In this document: positions 44,857 through 56,145 of the stretch, piece after piece
Layout: the number at the start of each line of letters is the position of its first letter
Position numbering within the stretch: position 1 is the first letter of the stretch
Source of the DNA: Rhynchopus sp. YZ270_cl-10
Taxonomy: Eukaryota; Euglenozoa; Diplonemea; Diplonemida; Diplonemidae
Assembly: GCA_964035575.1 (NCBI GenBank)
Contig: OZ037882.1
Span: 310,001-374,000 of the forward strand
Direction of reading: 5' to 3'
Length of the DNA: 64,000 nucleotides
The notes under the pieces: generated by a model
Database searches by the model: none
Seen by the model: the letters and a program-made list of their open reading frames with translations, nothing else
What the model was told of the DNA's origin: nothing
Translations under genes and position numbers: made by a program

Positions 44857-46807
44857 TTTTGGGGTTTTTCTCAAAATTCAAAAAATTGACACAAAAATAT
44901 GCTCGAATTAAGGCACCAAAGAAAAAAGCGGAGGGGCGACTCTGGCTACAGTGGCATTGTGTGGGGCGGGTTTGTGTGGTCAAAAAATGAGTTGCAAAGT
45001 TGAAAACAAAAAAAATAATCAAAATGTCCGGGAATGAGGATGCGGGGGGTGATCGAACCCCTTCGAAAGAGAGGGGTAAGGGGGAGTGCCCTTTATATGC
45101 TTCCCTGTAGGTGTTGATAGGGAAGGGAGGGGTGGAGGGGTGGGGGGGTTAGGGGGTCCGACTCCTAATAGACTTGTGTATAAAATTTCGTACCAAAAAC
45201 TCATTATTAAACTTCTGGTCATCTCCAAGGCAACTGTGGGTGAAAAACACCCTCAGAGTGGGTCACAGGGGGCCTGTGGGCCGAAAAACGACCCAGAAGC
45301 CACCCCAGAATACAAAAAAATGGAAAAAAATAGTGAAAAAACGGCTTTTTTCACGTTTTGGCCATGTTGGGCAAAACAGCGATTTTTCAAGAAAAAAACC
45401 AAAAAACGGCATATTTTTTGACATCACAAAGCCTCCTTTGGCACAAACATACCCCAAAAGTGGCCTGTGAGTCCATTCCAACCTGTTTTGGGCATATTTG
45501 ACACTTTTCGAAGTGTTTTTTTCACGGGTTGCCGACGATCGTAGTACGAAATTTTACGATCGTAAAATTTTACGATCGTTACGATCGTAAATTTTCGTAA
45601 AATTTCGTAAAATTTCGTACAACGAAATTTTACGATCGTAAACGATCGTAGTACGATCGTAGACGAAATTTTACGAAATTTTACGATCGTAGTACGTTTG
45701 CCAAACGAAATAACGAATATCGCTTGAAATACCGTTCGATATTCCTTGCATGGTGTGCATGAAGCACACACAAGGTATATCAAACGATAATCAATCAGAT
45801 AAAACGTTACATCATTGGAAAATTGTTGGCACCGCCGCCCTGTCTTCGTATTTATTACGTCGACAGGCCAAACAACGTTGGGCTCAGAAGAAGCAGTGCT
45901 AGACAGTCACTGGGGATCAACATGAGAACCAACTCCCAACAACACAGGCTACCGAAGTAGCAGGTGGGGTGTTGCGGGTGTTTGGGGTGAAAGAAAATCG
46001 ATTTTGGTAAGTTACAGCAGAAAATTCTTAAGTTTGCAATAGCGAGAAGGGTTACACTGCTCTTGCGAGCTGTGAACCGGTAAGGTTGAGAAGGGTGACA
46101 CGGCATACAAGTACAAGTACAAGTAAGACGTACCTTCTGCAAAGGCTGAATTCGCAATTCTAAGGGATATGAATTCAGCCCCCACATGTTTTTTTGAGAT
46201 TATCATTCCATGGTATACTACGCGTTCCCGAAGAATGAATCACCCCCTCCTCGTTCATGCAAACTTAAGAAAATTCTGAAGTAACTACAACCTGGCGTGC
46301 GGGTGCAGATGCATTGCTTTGTTCTTTCCTCAAAGTCATGTGTGATCTCTCGGGTCTGTACTAAAGTCAGTGTTTAGATAAGCATCCACTTGACTCGTTC
46401 TAACAACCGTTGAAATCTAGAACAAAACAATACACTGCCCCTTCTCACACCAAGCCGCCATGCTTCAAGAGCATGCCCTGGGCAAAAATTACTGTGACAA
46501 AAATTAGTTTTCTGGGGGAACGCAATATTTTCTTGTGCCTAGTCCTCCGCAAGCAGAGGACAGACTTTCCGGATCCCGAAGTCGAATTTCTTGCACTAGC
46601 TATGCTCCCTGGGTTAATGGCTATAGCAGTGACTGACAGAGTGTTCCCACTCCCCTTTCCACCCCATATGTTCGCTCGTTCTGCACAGTTGGTTCTCGAT
46701 GTTGCACTCGCGATACCTGTTTAAAAGTGAAGTTGTGAGTGGTGGGGAATTTAAAGAAGGTGATTTCTTTAAAAAATAAGTTGGCCTGAGGGTGTAAAAC
46801 ATTGTTA

Positions 46808-47528
46808 GGGTAGATAAACAAATTTATTTGTTTCTTGTCCACCGTACGTACAGAATCTCGAGATTCCCAGAAAAAAATGTTTGTTTTTAAAAATGTTTAT
46901 TGTGACCTGAGCGGTACTTTAGAGTGTTTTTAGACACACTTGTGACCCCACCGAGGAAAGCAATCGGCTCGCGCAATCAAAAGAAAGCAGAGAAAAGGGA
47001 AAAAATAAAAAGGAAAAAAGTTGGGTACCGTGCGCCTGCGGCGCTACCTGTTCCCAGTCAACAACACAATTTCATCTGAAGTTGGGTTTGCAGACCTGAA
47101 AATGACCCTTGCTTACGAGTATGGGTTCATACTTTGTGAAAATTTAAGTCACTAAAAGTTTGCCCATTTTTCCGTATATCCCCCAACACAGCCCGGGATT
47201 GGCTCGGAAATGCCACAAAACTGCCACGGAAGCATGCAAGGCTCTATCCGCGCAAAATGTGGAAGCGTTCTGGGAGCAGTGGCGAACCCGCTAAACGTAC
47301 AAGAACATTATAAAAAACTGAGAACTAACATCGCCGTATCCCCCCTAATGACACCTACCATCAACGAGGCATGTGAAATCAATGTAGTTGTCTCCCTTCT
47401 GCTTGCCCCGCTCCCATGGTAGCGATTTTTTTCCAACATTTTTTCCCCAACTAATATTTTTTTCCGTACGTACGTACAGAATTTCAAAACGTCTCGGACA
47501 AGAAACAAATAAATTTATTTATCTACCC
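46808..47528. mobile_element. Nested TTA-flanked (Harbinger-like) element
   Basis: Ends GGGTAGATAAACAAATTTAT and ATAAATTTATTTATCTACCC with matching subterminal CGTACGTACAGAAT, flanked by TTA (46805-46807, 47529-47531). A 3-base TTA duplication suits PIF/Harbinger. No transposase is seen in 721 bases. Confidence 0.75.
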
Positions 47529-47650
47529 TTATGGAGACTTTTTGGAGGAAATACGAGTCGACGGCCTTATTTTGTTGAATATTCACCAGAAAGTTAAACA
47601 TATTTACATACCTTGTCTTGCGCCTTCGCTGCTGTCAAGGTGCCTTCTCT

Positions 47651-47768
47651 GGGTACCCAGTACCCAGTACCCAGTACCCAGTACCCAGTACCCAGTACCC
47701 AGTACCCAGTACCCAGTACCCAGTACCCAGTACCCAGTACCCAGTACCCAGTACCCAGTACCCATAAT
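47651..47768. repeat. Tandem array, 7-base unit GTACCCA
   Basis: About 16 perfect copies, followed by a small palindrome TAATACCCACTGGGTATTA. The unit is close in style to the GTGTACCT array at 4.6 kb. Confidence 0.95.
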
Positions 47769-49469
47769 ACCCAAATAATTTAGGATAATACCCACTGGGT
47801 ATTATCCTAAATGGGTACAACAAACTTGGGCACTAAGTGACTTTTCCCTTTTTTTTATTTGTTTCAATACTCCAAGGAATTTGCTAAGGAAAAGTCGATA
47901 TTGTGGGCCCCTGTAGTAGTGCATATGGTTTACCCCCAGATCGTCAAAACACCCGATTTTTGCGTTTTTTTGCACTTTTTGGTGCCCAAAAACCCAACTC
48001 AGGGGTCGAAATTTTCCCGAAAAAAAAAATTTTTTTTTTGAGATTTTTCGATTTTTTGACAAGGCGCTGGCCCATACAAAATGCACTGGTGGTACAGAAA
48101 ATGACTGGGGAATTAACTCTAGATGCTCAAAACAGCCCAATTCTTGCTTTTTTTGACTTTTTGGTCCCAGAAGGGTACCTAGGGTGTAGTGAGCAGGCCT
48201 CAAAAACACTTGTGAAAAATTTTTTTGATGTTTTTTAAGGTTCAAAAATCGACTTGTCTTTTTGGTAAAAACCACGAAATTTCGGGTTCGCAAAACCGCG
48301 TTTTAGACCCCCACAGATGCTCAAAAGTGCCAAATTTTGCTTTTAATGGCCTCAAATCGTCGAAATTAGCCCTCTTTAGGGGCGAAAAAAAAAATTCGAG
48401 AGTCCCTTTCCCTGGGAGGCAATAGCCACCGGCAACGACACCACTACGAAATTTTACGAGATTTTACGAGATTTTACGAAATTTTACGATCGTAAATTTT
48501 CGTAGTACGATCGTAAATTTTCGTAGTACGAGGAAAAAAAGGCTACGATCGTAAAATTTCGTACTACGATCGTCGGCAACCCGTGTTTTTTGGTGTTTTC
48601 ACGTTGAAAAACACCCCCAAAAAATCCTTGGACGGTCCTTGGACAGCACTGCCACCATTGCTCCGACCACATTCTCGGTCATATTTTTGCTTAAAACCCC
48701 CGAAAAAGGGCCCCCGGAACCCCAATATTTCCAAATTTCCACCTCATCCCCACCCAAACACCGCAAAAACACGATAGAAAATCGCCTTAAAAAACACACT
48801 TTTTTCAAAAAGGTCATTAGGCGGGTTCCATAATAGCCTTTTTGAAAAAAGTTGGTTGTTTAAGACGATTTTCTATCGTGTTTTTGCGGTGTTTGGGTGG
48901 GGATGAGGTGGAAATTTGGAAATATTGGGGTTCCGGGGGCCCTTTTTCGGGGGTTTTAAGCAAAAATATGACCGAGAATGTGGTCGGAGCAATGGTGGCA
49001 GTGCTGTCCAAGGACCGTCCAAGGATTTTTTGGGGGTGTTTTTCAACGTGAAAACACCAAAAAAACACTTCGAAAAGTGTCAAATATGCCCAAAACAGGT
49101 TGGAATGGACTCACAGGCCACTTTTGGGGTATGTTTGTGCCAAAGGAGGCTTTGTGATGTCAAAAAATATGCCGTTTTTTGGTTTTTTTCTTGAAAAATC
49201 GCTGTTTTGCCCAACATGGCCAAAACGTGAAAAAAGCCGTTTTTTCACTATTTTTTTCCATTTTTTTGTATTCTGGGGTGGCTTCTGGGTCGTTTTTCGG
49301 CCCACAGGCCCCCTGTGACCCACTCTGAGGGTGTTTTTCACCCACAGTTGCCTTGGAGATGACCAGAAGTTTAATAATGAGTTTTTGGTACGGTAATTTT
49401 ACTCACAGTCGGACCCCCTAGGTGGGGGGGTGCCAGAGGATGGGTAGGAGGACGTAGAGGTGATGTACA

Positions 49470-50558
49470 TGGGCGTTGCTGATGGGTGGGTAATGGTGGC
49501 AGTATTGTGATGGGAGCCCATTGGAATACGCAAAAAACATCACAATCCACGTGTGATGTATTTTTGATGTATTTTGCGTATACCAATAGCCAGCTGGCAC
49601 AGTATAACTTCCAGCGTACCCCCATAGCCAGCTTCCTCCGCTCAGGGTAGGTCTGTGCAGGGATTGTCCTCATCGTTTCTTCTCTCACAAGACTGCGGAG
49701 AGGCGAGTGTGCTGACCTGAACACCACCCACCGCCACCTATCCATTGCCTTTGAGGATGAGGTAGGTGCACTTTCTGTAGAGAAGGGAGGTGAAGGTTGC
49801 TCCGTAGCTCCGCAGAAGAAGTCACGCAGCTTGCGCAGCGCATAGAGTGCGCACCTCAGGCAGGCGAACCTGAAGCAGGTTCTGTGTTTAGGGAGGTTGA
49901 AAACAAGCTTGGTTTTTAAAAATGGTTGGTTTTCTCTGTATTGATTTGGCTTTATGTTTTGCATCGAACAAACATTTGTGTAAGGGGAGAAGGTTATTTA
50001 GGAGGGGTTATTAGAAGAAGCGTGTACGTTAACACCGATTCCATGGGATTTAAATGTGCTGCTGAGTGGTGCTGCTCTATGCAGAACAGTGCTTCTTCTT
50101 CATCGGTTGAGTTGCGTGAGGACAACTATCGGTGCTTGATTGCTTAGGAAAGATCTCCTTGCTGTAGGCACTGTGGCGAAGAGGTTGATGGCTTACTATG
50201 CCTTACTATAGATGAGGTCACTTACAATTTCTTTGGGGTTTTCGGGGGTGGGGTTTGAAGAATGGGGAAAACGAGATGGGTAAGAACTTAACTTAACGGA
50301 TAGAAATGGCATTCACTGCAAAACAGGGGTTGGCAGAATTACTCATTGTCCCCTTATTTTGCCAGTGTTGAACTGTTTTACTTACTTCCTCAAACGTAGC
50401 AACTGTGTTCAGTCTGGTTTCTGCCACATACTCATTCACAAAAGTTCCTCACGCTCTCCACAGGAAACCCTTTTGCCTCGTCGTAGCCAATATCAGGTGC
50501 TTCTGAGGTGGACTGCCTGCGAGAAGCTGCACAAACACAACCTCCCGCAAAACATCAC
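49470..50558. repeat. Spacer unit of the propeller array, longest copy
   Basis: This spacer downstream of propeller gene 1 is repeated, in shorter forms, at about 52880-53814, 55210-56145, 57420-58139 and 59510-60476. This copy alone keeps about 150 bases at 49543-49690 lost from the others. On the minus strand it has a coding-like stretch (FACLRCALYALRKLRDFFCG ... MDRWRWVVFRSAHSPLRSL) of unknown origin; on the plus strand it has the conserved short ORF at about 50041-50147. Confidence 0.7.
50041..50147 (+). CDS. Conserved 34-residue ORF, copy 1 (uncertain gene)
   Basis: MGFKCAAEWCCSMQNSASSS then VELREDNYRCLIA and stop. Five copies exist: here, 53303-53407, about 55622-55725, about 57615-57719 and about 59911-60019. 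Between copies, changes are conservative (F/V at position 3) and the one length change is a clean in-frame loss of three bases (third copy). MG followed by Cys residues resembles an acylation signal. It is the only plus-strand candidate in the window, and the surrounding spacer is conserved too, so coding status is doubtful. Confidence 0.3.
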
Positions 50559-51692
50559 TCAGTAGGGGTGCAGATGTCTCGTTTCAATAGTATCTCGTCT
50601 CCGGTTCGTAATCACTATCATACGTGAACACGGCGATATCGCAAACGTCAAGGGAGCGACGTCAAGGAACGTACGCACACAGGACATGGTCGCCACATCA
50701 TACTGGTGCAGAGTACTTTCTCTACGAAATAGTTCTTCACTCATAAACTCAACCACAACGTACTTCCCACATGGAGTGAAGTGCACGTCACAGACGCGAT
50801 ACTGCTCCTTTTCAAAGCTTGTAAGAGCCGCACCACTCCAGTCATAGAGCTGCACTTTGTCAGAGCACATCACAGCAAAGACAGAGGCAGATCGTGAAAG
50901 CGCCACGCGCATCCCATCCGCAGGCACACATACCACAGCTTCACCTGTGTTCAGATCCCACAGACATGCGTTCCCCTCCTTGTCGGAGGGGCTGATCATC
51001 CACCCACCACAGTCCGATACTGCCACGTTCCCGCACCAGTAGGCGAACCCCTTGTGCGAGATGGAGCGGAGCAACGTCAGGTCTTCGTCATACACAGAGA
51101 CGCCTCCTTCGACACAACGGGAGACAACAACACCGCCACACGCGAATACGTAGCACGAGGAGTCAACTTTGCGGAGCACCTCCCCACCCGGAAGCGCAAC
51201 CTCGTGCAGACCTTCCTTGCACGTCATGTAGCAGCGTGTCTTGCACCGTGAGATGGCAGGCGCGCCATATATCCTACAGTCTAGTTTGAACCTGAAGGCA
51301 GGGATGAAGGTTTCTGTGTCGAAGCCGATGACGTAGGATTCCTGCTCTGTCATCTGTACAAGGAGGCAGAGTGCTCCACAAGGAGACAGTGATAAGGGAT
51401 TAAGATTCATGATCTGATCTGGAGATGGCGCCTCTACACTGCACACAGCAGGACACTTAATGTCAGCCAAGCGAGGGCGGGCAAGCACAACCTGCACCCC
51501 TCCACCAAACGCAGTGTCCTGCAGACGGCACGTCCCCTCCACCACCTCAGTGCCGATGCGCATCTCGACAGACGCAGGCGAGACAGCAAACTCTGTGCAC
51601 GCAACCCTCTTCGCCTCTGCAACGTTTGCGTCGCACGGCACCTCCACTGTCGCAGTCACGCCTGACTCTTCCAGCACAAAGGTCACATCCAT
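50559..51692 (-). CDS. Ubiquitin-like plus WD40-type propeller protein, array copy 1
   Basis: 377 codons, intronless, ATG at 51692 (the frame upstream opens only with TTG). Residues 1-75 are a ubiquitin-like/beta-grasp domain (MDVTFVLEESGVTATVEVP, NVAEAKRVAC, GTCRLQDTAFGGGVQVVLA). The rest is a seven-bladed-type beta-propeller with repeated SPCG.., AISRCKTRCYM, VAVSDCGGWMISPSDKEG, LWDLNTGEAVVC, VQLYDWSG and FTPCGKYVVV motifs. Ends HLHPY. Such propellers are usually protein-binding platforms and the beta-grasp start may link to ubiquitin-type machinery, but function is unknown. No signal peptide or membrane segment. First of five genes on the minus strand; variants here: APSPDQIM near residue 110 and MSEELFRRES near 330. 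Confidence 0.85.
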   Translation of the reverse strand: MDVTFVLEESGVTATVEVPCDANVAEAKRVACTEFAVSPASVEMRIGTEVVEGTCRLQDTAFGGGVQVVLARPRLADIKCPAVCSVEAPSPDQIMNLNPLSLSPCGALCLLVQMTEQESYVIGFDTETFIPAFRFKLDCRIYGAPAISRCKTRCYMTCKEGLHEVALPGGEVLRKVDSSCYVFACGGVVVSRCVEGGVSVYDEDLTLLRSISHKGFAYWCGNVAVSDCGGWMISPSDKEGNACLWDLNTGEAVVCVPADGMRVALSRSASVFAVMCSDKVQLYDWSGAALTSFEKEQYRVCDVHFTPCGKYVVVEFMSEELFRRESTLHQYDVATMSCVRTFLDVAPLTFAISPCSRMIVITNRRRDTIETRHLHPY

Positions 51693-51858
51693 TGTTTCTT
51701 CACGGGTCTGTTGTGTTTTGCTGTGAGGTATTGTATGACTTCGCAACTCGAGTGTTCAGGTCAACCACATCCAAAGAATGCGAAGGGAACACTGTGCTCA
51801 CATTGATACGAAAGCCTCCTTAAGACGCTAACAAAACAACACCTCTGTTCCCTGATAA

Positions 51859-52802
51859 GGGCAAACAAACTTTTTTTATGCGTTCGCGTCCTGCCTGCCT
51901 AGGTTTTTTTGAGATTTTTGGGGAAAAAGGTTTTTTTCAATTTTTTTATGTTGGGGCTGTGTCAGGGTGTTTCCGAATTTGCTTCCGCTTCCGGTCTTTG
52001 GAAAAAAATTGCCAGGGTTGCCGGGTTTTGACTACAAGCAAGAACCTGTCCATTTTGGCAAATTGACCCCACCACTGGCCGGACGGATTCCGAAAATGCA
52101 AATGCCGGTGTTTTCGCGCATTTTCATGTTTTCAGGATCAGGGAGAAAATCTGGGTTGTGGGATTTACCTGCCCCTTTCCCTTATACTCATTTTGTCCAA
52201 AACCAAGAACTTGGCTATGCGCGGACGGATTCCGGAAATGCCAATCGCAGTATGTTTTGGGGCTGCAAACCCACTTTTTTTCCAGGGAAAAAAATTGCTT
52301 CCGGATGTCGGAATTTTCCGAAAAATTTCCAGAATTAGGAGACACCCTGGGCTGTGAGTTAACATTCTTCCCTCCCCTGCTCATCTCCCGACCCTGGGAA
52401 ATTTCCGTCTGTGTATACTGTGTATACTGTGAGGAAATTGATCAAACGAGAACTTGTCCATTTCAGCAAATTGACCCCACCACTGGACGGACGGATTCCG
52501 AAAATGCAAATGCCGGCGTTAAAAGCTTCACCAGCACCACTGTACTGTGGCCTGGGTACTCATCCGGGGGAAAAAGTGCTCACCTGCTATTTTATAATAT
52601 AACTTTAGGTGGTTCCATTTTGGAATTATGAGAAAATAGTCAAAACCAGTGTCAACAGGAAAAAAAAAGAGAAAAAACCGACTCCGGAGGGTCAACTCCC
52701 GGGTTCAGCAAGCACATTTTGAAAAAAACTTTTTTTTGCCTGCCTGCCTAGGTTTTTCTGGGTACCCTTAGGACGCGAACGCAAACGAAAATTTGTTTGC
52801 CC
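51859..52802. mobile_element. TAA-flanked (Harbinger-like) element between array copies 1 and 2
   Basis: Ends GGGCAAACAAAC...GCGTTCGCGTCC and the inverted GGACGCGAACGC...TTTGTTTGCCC, flanked by TAA (51856-51858, 52803-52805). The spacer after copy 2 (about 55124) shows the unoccupied sequence CCCTGATAACCTGATAAAGG, proving the ends and the TAA duplication. The interior has two copies of ATTGACCCCACCACTGG and CGGACGGATTCCG... units, no transposase. Confidence 0.9.
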
Positions 52803-53814
52803 TAACCTGATAAAGGATGCCGGAAAGCAGTTTATCGCAGACGGCTGCGAATGAGCTTTCATCCGGCTAAAAAGCCTCTCTCCACCTGGGCGTTGCTGAT
52901 GGGTGGGTAATGGTAACAGTATTGTGATGGGAGCCCATTGGAATACGCAAAGTACATCACAATGGCGAGTGCGCTGAGCTGAACACCACCCACCGCCACC
53001 TATCCAAGCCTTTGAGGATGAGGTAGGTGCACTTTCTGTAGAGAAGGGGGGTGAAGGTTGCTCCGTAGCTCCGCAGAAGAAGTCACGCAGCTTGCGCAGC
53101 GCATAGAGTGCGCACCTCAGGCAGGCGAACCTGAAGCAGGTTCTGTGTTTAGGGAGGTTGAAAACAAGCTTGGTTTTTAAAAATGGTTGGTTTTCTCTGT
53201 ATTGATTTGGCTTTATGTTTTGTGTCGAACAAACATTTGTGTAAGGGGAGAAGTTATTTAGGAGGGGTTATTAGAAGAAGCTTGTACGTTAACACCGATT
53301 CCATGGGATTTAAATTTGCTGCTGAGTGGTGCTGCTCTATGCAGAACAGTGCTTCTTCTTCATCGGTTGAGTTGCGTGAGGACAACTATCGGTGCTTGAT
53401 TGCTTAGGAAAGATCTCCTTGCTGTAGGCACTGTGGCGAAGAGGTTGATGGCTTACTATGCCTTACTATAGATGAGGTCACTTACAATTTCTTTGGGGTT
53501 TTCGGGGGTGGGGTTTGAAGAAAGGGGGAAAACGAGATGGGCAAGAACTTAACTTAACGGATAGAAATGGCATTCACTGCAAAACAGGGGTTGGCAGAAT
53601 TACTCATTGTCCCCTTATTTTGCCAGTGTTGAACTGTTTTACTTACTTCCTCGAACGTAGCAACTGTGTTCAGTCTGGTTTCTGCCACATACTCGTTCGC
53701 AAAGTTCTTCACGCCACAGGAAAACCTTTTGCCTCGTCGTAGCCAATATCAGGTGATTCTGAGGTGGACTGCCTGCGAGAAGCTGCACAAACACAACCTC
53801 CCGCAAAACATCAC

Positions 53815-54957
53815 TCAGTAGGGGTGCAGATGTCTCGTCTCAATAGTATCTCGTCTCCGGTTCGTAATCACTACCATACGTGAACACGGCGATATCGCAA
53901 ACGTCAAGGAAGTGACGCCAGAGAACGTACGCACACAGGACATGGTCGCCACATCATACTGGTGCAGTGTACGCTCTGTACTGTATAGTTCACCACCTTG
54001 AGAGTTCACAAACGCAACAACAACGTACTTCCCACATGGAGTGAACTGTACGCCACAGACGTGATACTGCTCCTTTTCAAAGCTTGTAAGAGCCGCACCA
54101 CTCCAGTCATAGAGCTGCACTTTGTCAGAGCACATCACAGCAAAGACAGAGGCAGATCGTGAAAGCGCCACGTGCATCCCATCCGCAGGCACACATGCCA
54201 CAGCTTCACCTGTGTTCAGATCCCACAGACGCACCTTCCCCTCCTTGTCGGAGGGGCTGATAGCCCACCTTCCACAATCCGATACTGCCACGTACCCGCA
54301 CCAGTAGTCGAACCCCTTGTGCGAGATAGAGCGGAGCAACGTCAGGTCTTCGTCATAAACAGAGACGCTTCCGTCGCCACGGGAGACAACAACACCGCCA
54401 CACGCGAATACGTCGCGCGAGGGGTCAACTTTGCGGAGCACCTCCCCACCCGGAAGCGCAATCTCGTGCAGACCTTCCTTGCACGTCATGTAGCAGCGTG
54501 TCTTGCACCGTGAGATGGCGGGCGCGCCATACATCGTACAGTCTAGTTTGAACCTGAAGGCAGGGATGAAGGTTTCTGTATCGAAGCCGGTGAAGTAGGA
54601 TTCGTGCTTTGTCATCTGTACATAGAGGCAGAGTGCTCCACAAGGAGACAGTGATAAGCGATTCACATGCATGATCTGATCTGGAGATGGCGCCTCTACA
54701 CTGCACACAGCAGGACACTTATTAATGTCAGCCAAGCGAGGGCGGGCAAGCACAACCTGCACCCCTCCACCAAACGCAGTGTCCTGCAGACGGCACGTCC
54801 CCTCCACCACCTCAGTGCCGATGCGCACCTCGACAGACGCAGGCGAGACAGCAAACTCTGTGCACGCAACCCTCTTCGCCTCTGCAACGTTTGCGTCGCA
54901 CGGCACATCCACTGTCGCAGTCACGCCTGACTCTTCCAGCACAAAGGTCACATCCAT
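53815..54957 (-). CDS. Ubiquitin-like plus WD40-type propeller protein, array copy 2
   Basis: 380 codons from the ATG at 54957; intronless. Same plan as copy 1. Its N-terminal third carries the copy 1 type marker PSPDQIM, but the C-terminal variable segment is its own (VNSQGGELYSTERTLHQ). One extra Asn after LADI. Blade markers KGFDYWCGYV and GRWAISPSDKEGKVRLWDL. Open throughout with no inactivating change. Confidence 0.85.
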   Translation of the reverse strand: MDVTFVLEESGVTATVDVPCDANVAEAKRVACTEFAVSPASVEVRIGTEVVEGTCRLQDTAFGGGVQVVLARPRLADINKCPAVCSVEAPSPDQIMHVNRLSLSPCGALCLYVQMTKHESYFTGFDTETFIPAFRFKLDCTMYGAPAISRCKTRCYMTCKEGLHEIALPGGEVLRKVDPSRDVFACGGVVVSRGDGSVSVYDEDLTLLRSISHKGFDYWCGYVAVSDCGRWAISPSDKEGKVRLWDLNTGEAVACVPADGMHVALSRSASVFAVMCSDKVQLYDWSGAALTSFEKEQYHVCGVQFTPCGKYVVVAFVNSQGGELYSTERTLHQYDVATMSCVRTFSGVTSLTFAISPCSRMVVITNRRRDTIETRHLHPY

Positions 54958-56145
54958 TGTTTCTTCACGGGTCTGTTGTGTTTTGCTGTGAGGTATTGTA
55001 TGACTTCGCAACTCGAGTGTTCAGGTCAACCACATCCAAAGAATGCGAAGGGAACACTGTGCTCACATTGATACGAAAGCCTCCTTAAGACGCTAACAAA
55101 ACAACCCACACCTCTGTTCCCTGATAACCTGATAAAGGATGCCGGAAAGCAGTTTTTCGCAGACGGCTGCGAATGAGCTTTCATCCGGCTAAAAAGCCTC
55201 TCTCCACCTGGGCGTTGCTGATGGGTGGGTAATGGTAACAGTATTGTGATGGGAGCCCATTGGAATACGCAAAGTACATCACAATGGCGAGTGCGCTGAG
55301 CTGAACACCACCCACCGCCACCTATCCAAGCCTTTGAGGATGAGGTAGGTGCACTTTCTGTAGAGAAGGGAGGTGAAGGTTGCTCCGTAGCTCCGCAGAA
55401 GAAGTCACGCAGCTTGCGCAGCGCATAGAGTGCGCACCTCAGGCAGGCGAACCTAAAGCAGGTTCTGTGTTTAGGGAGGTTGAAAACAAGCTTGGTTTTT
55501 AAAAATGGTTGGTTTTCTCTGTATTGATTTGGCTTTATGTTTTGTGTCGAACAAACATTTGTGTAAGGGGGAAGTTATTTAGGAGGGGTTGTTAGAAGAA
55601 GCGTGTACGTTAACACCGTTTCCATGGGAGTGAAATGTGCTGCTGAGTGCTGCTCTATGCAGAACAGTGCTTCTTCTTCATCAGTTGAGTTGCGTGAGGA
55701 CAACTATCGGTGCTTGATTGCTTAGGAAAGATCTCCTTGCTGTAGGCACTGTGGCGAAGAGGTTGATGGCTTACTATGCCTTACTATAGATGAGGGCACT
55801 TACAATTTCTTTGGGGTTTTCGGGGGTGGGGTTTGAAGAAAGGGGAAAACGAGATGGGCAAGAACTTAACTTAACGGATAGAAATGGCATTCACTGCAAA
55901 ACAGGGGTTGGCAGAATTACTCATTGTCCCCTTATTTTGCCAGTGTTGAACTGTTTTACTTACTTCCGCGTACTTCTCGAACGTAGCAACTGTGTTCAGT
56001 CTGGTTTCTGCCACATACTTATTCACAAAAGTTCCTCACGCTCTCCACAGGAAACCCTTTTGCCTCGTCGTAGCCAATATCAGGTGATTCTGAGGTGGAC
56101 TGCCTGCGAGAAGCTGCACAAACACAACCTCCCGCAAAACATCAC

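Larger units (their letters stand above)
45523..48585. mobile_element. 3-kb CACG-ended element inside the fold-back arm
   Basis: Ends CACGGGTTGCCGACGATCGT and ACGATCGTCGGCAACCCGTG, flanked by TT. Next to each end lie dense ACGATCGTAAAATTTTACGA palindromes (45530-45690, 48445-48575). The interior has no recognised transposase; it carries a nested element (46808-47528) and a GTACCCA array. Blocks at 45780-46790 and 47820-48420 look like old coding or filler but match nothing I know. Confidence 0.75.
45152..49418. mobile_element. Fold-back element with GGGGGTCCGACT ends, split by a 3-kb insertion
   Basis: Ends GGGGGTCCGACT and AGTCGGACCCCC, each flanked by TA (45150-45151, 49419-49420). The left arm (45152-45522 plus 48588-48830) and the right arm (48836-49418) are near-perfect inverted copies around a centre near 48832. 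The left arm is interrupted at AAGTGTTTTTTT, while the right arm shows the same sequence uninterrupted. No coding sequence is seen in the arms. Confidence 0.85.

Noticed and set aside
45855-46724. Open frames of about 100 codons inside the 3-kb inner element as transposase.
   Set aside because: No catalytic or DNA-binding motif is visible and the frames are short and overlapping.
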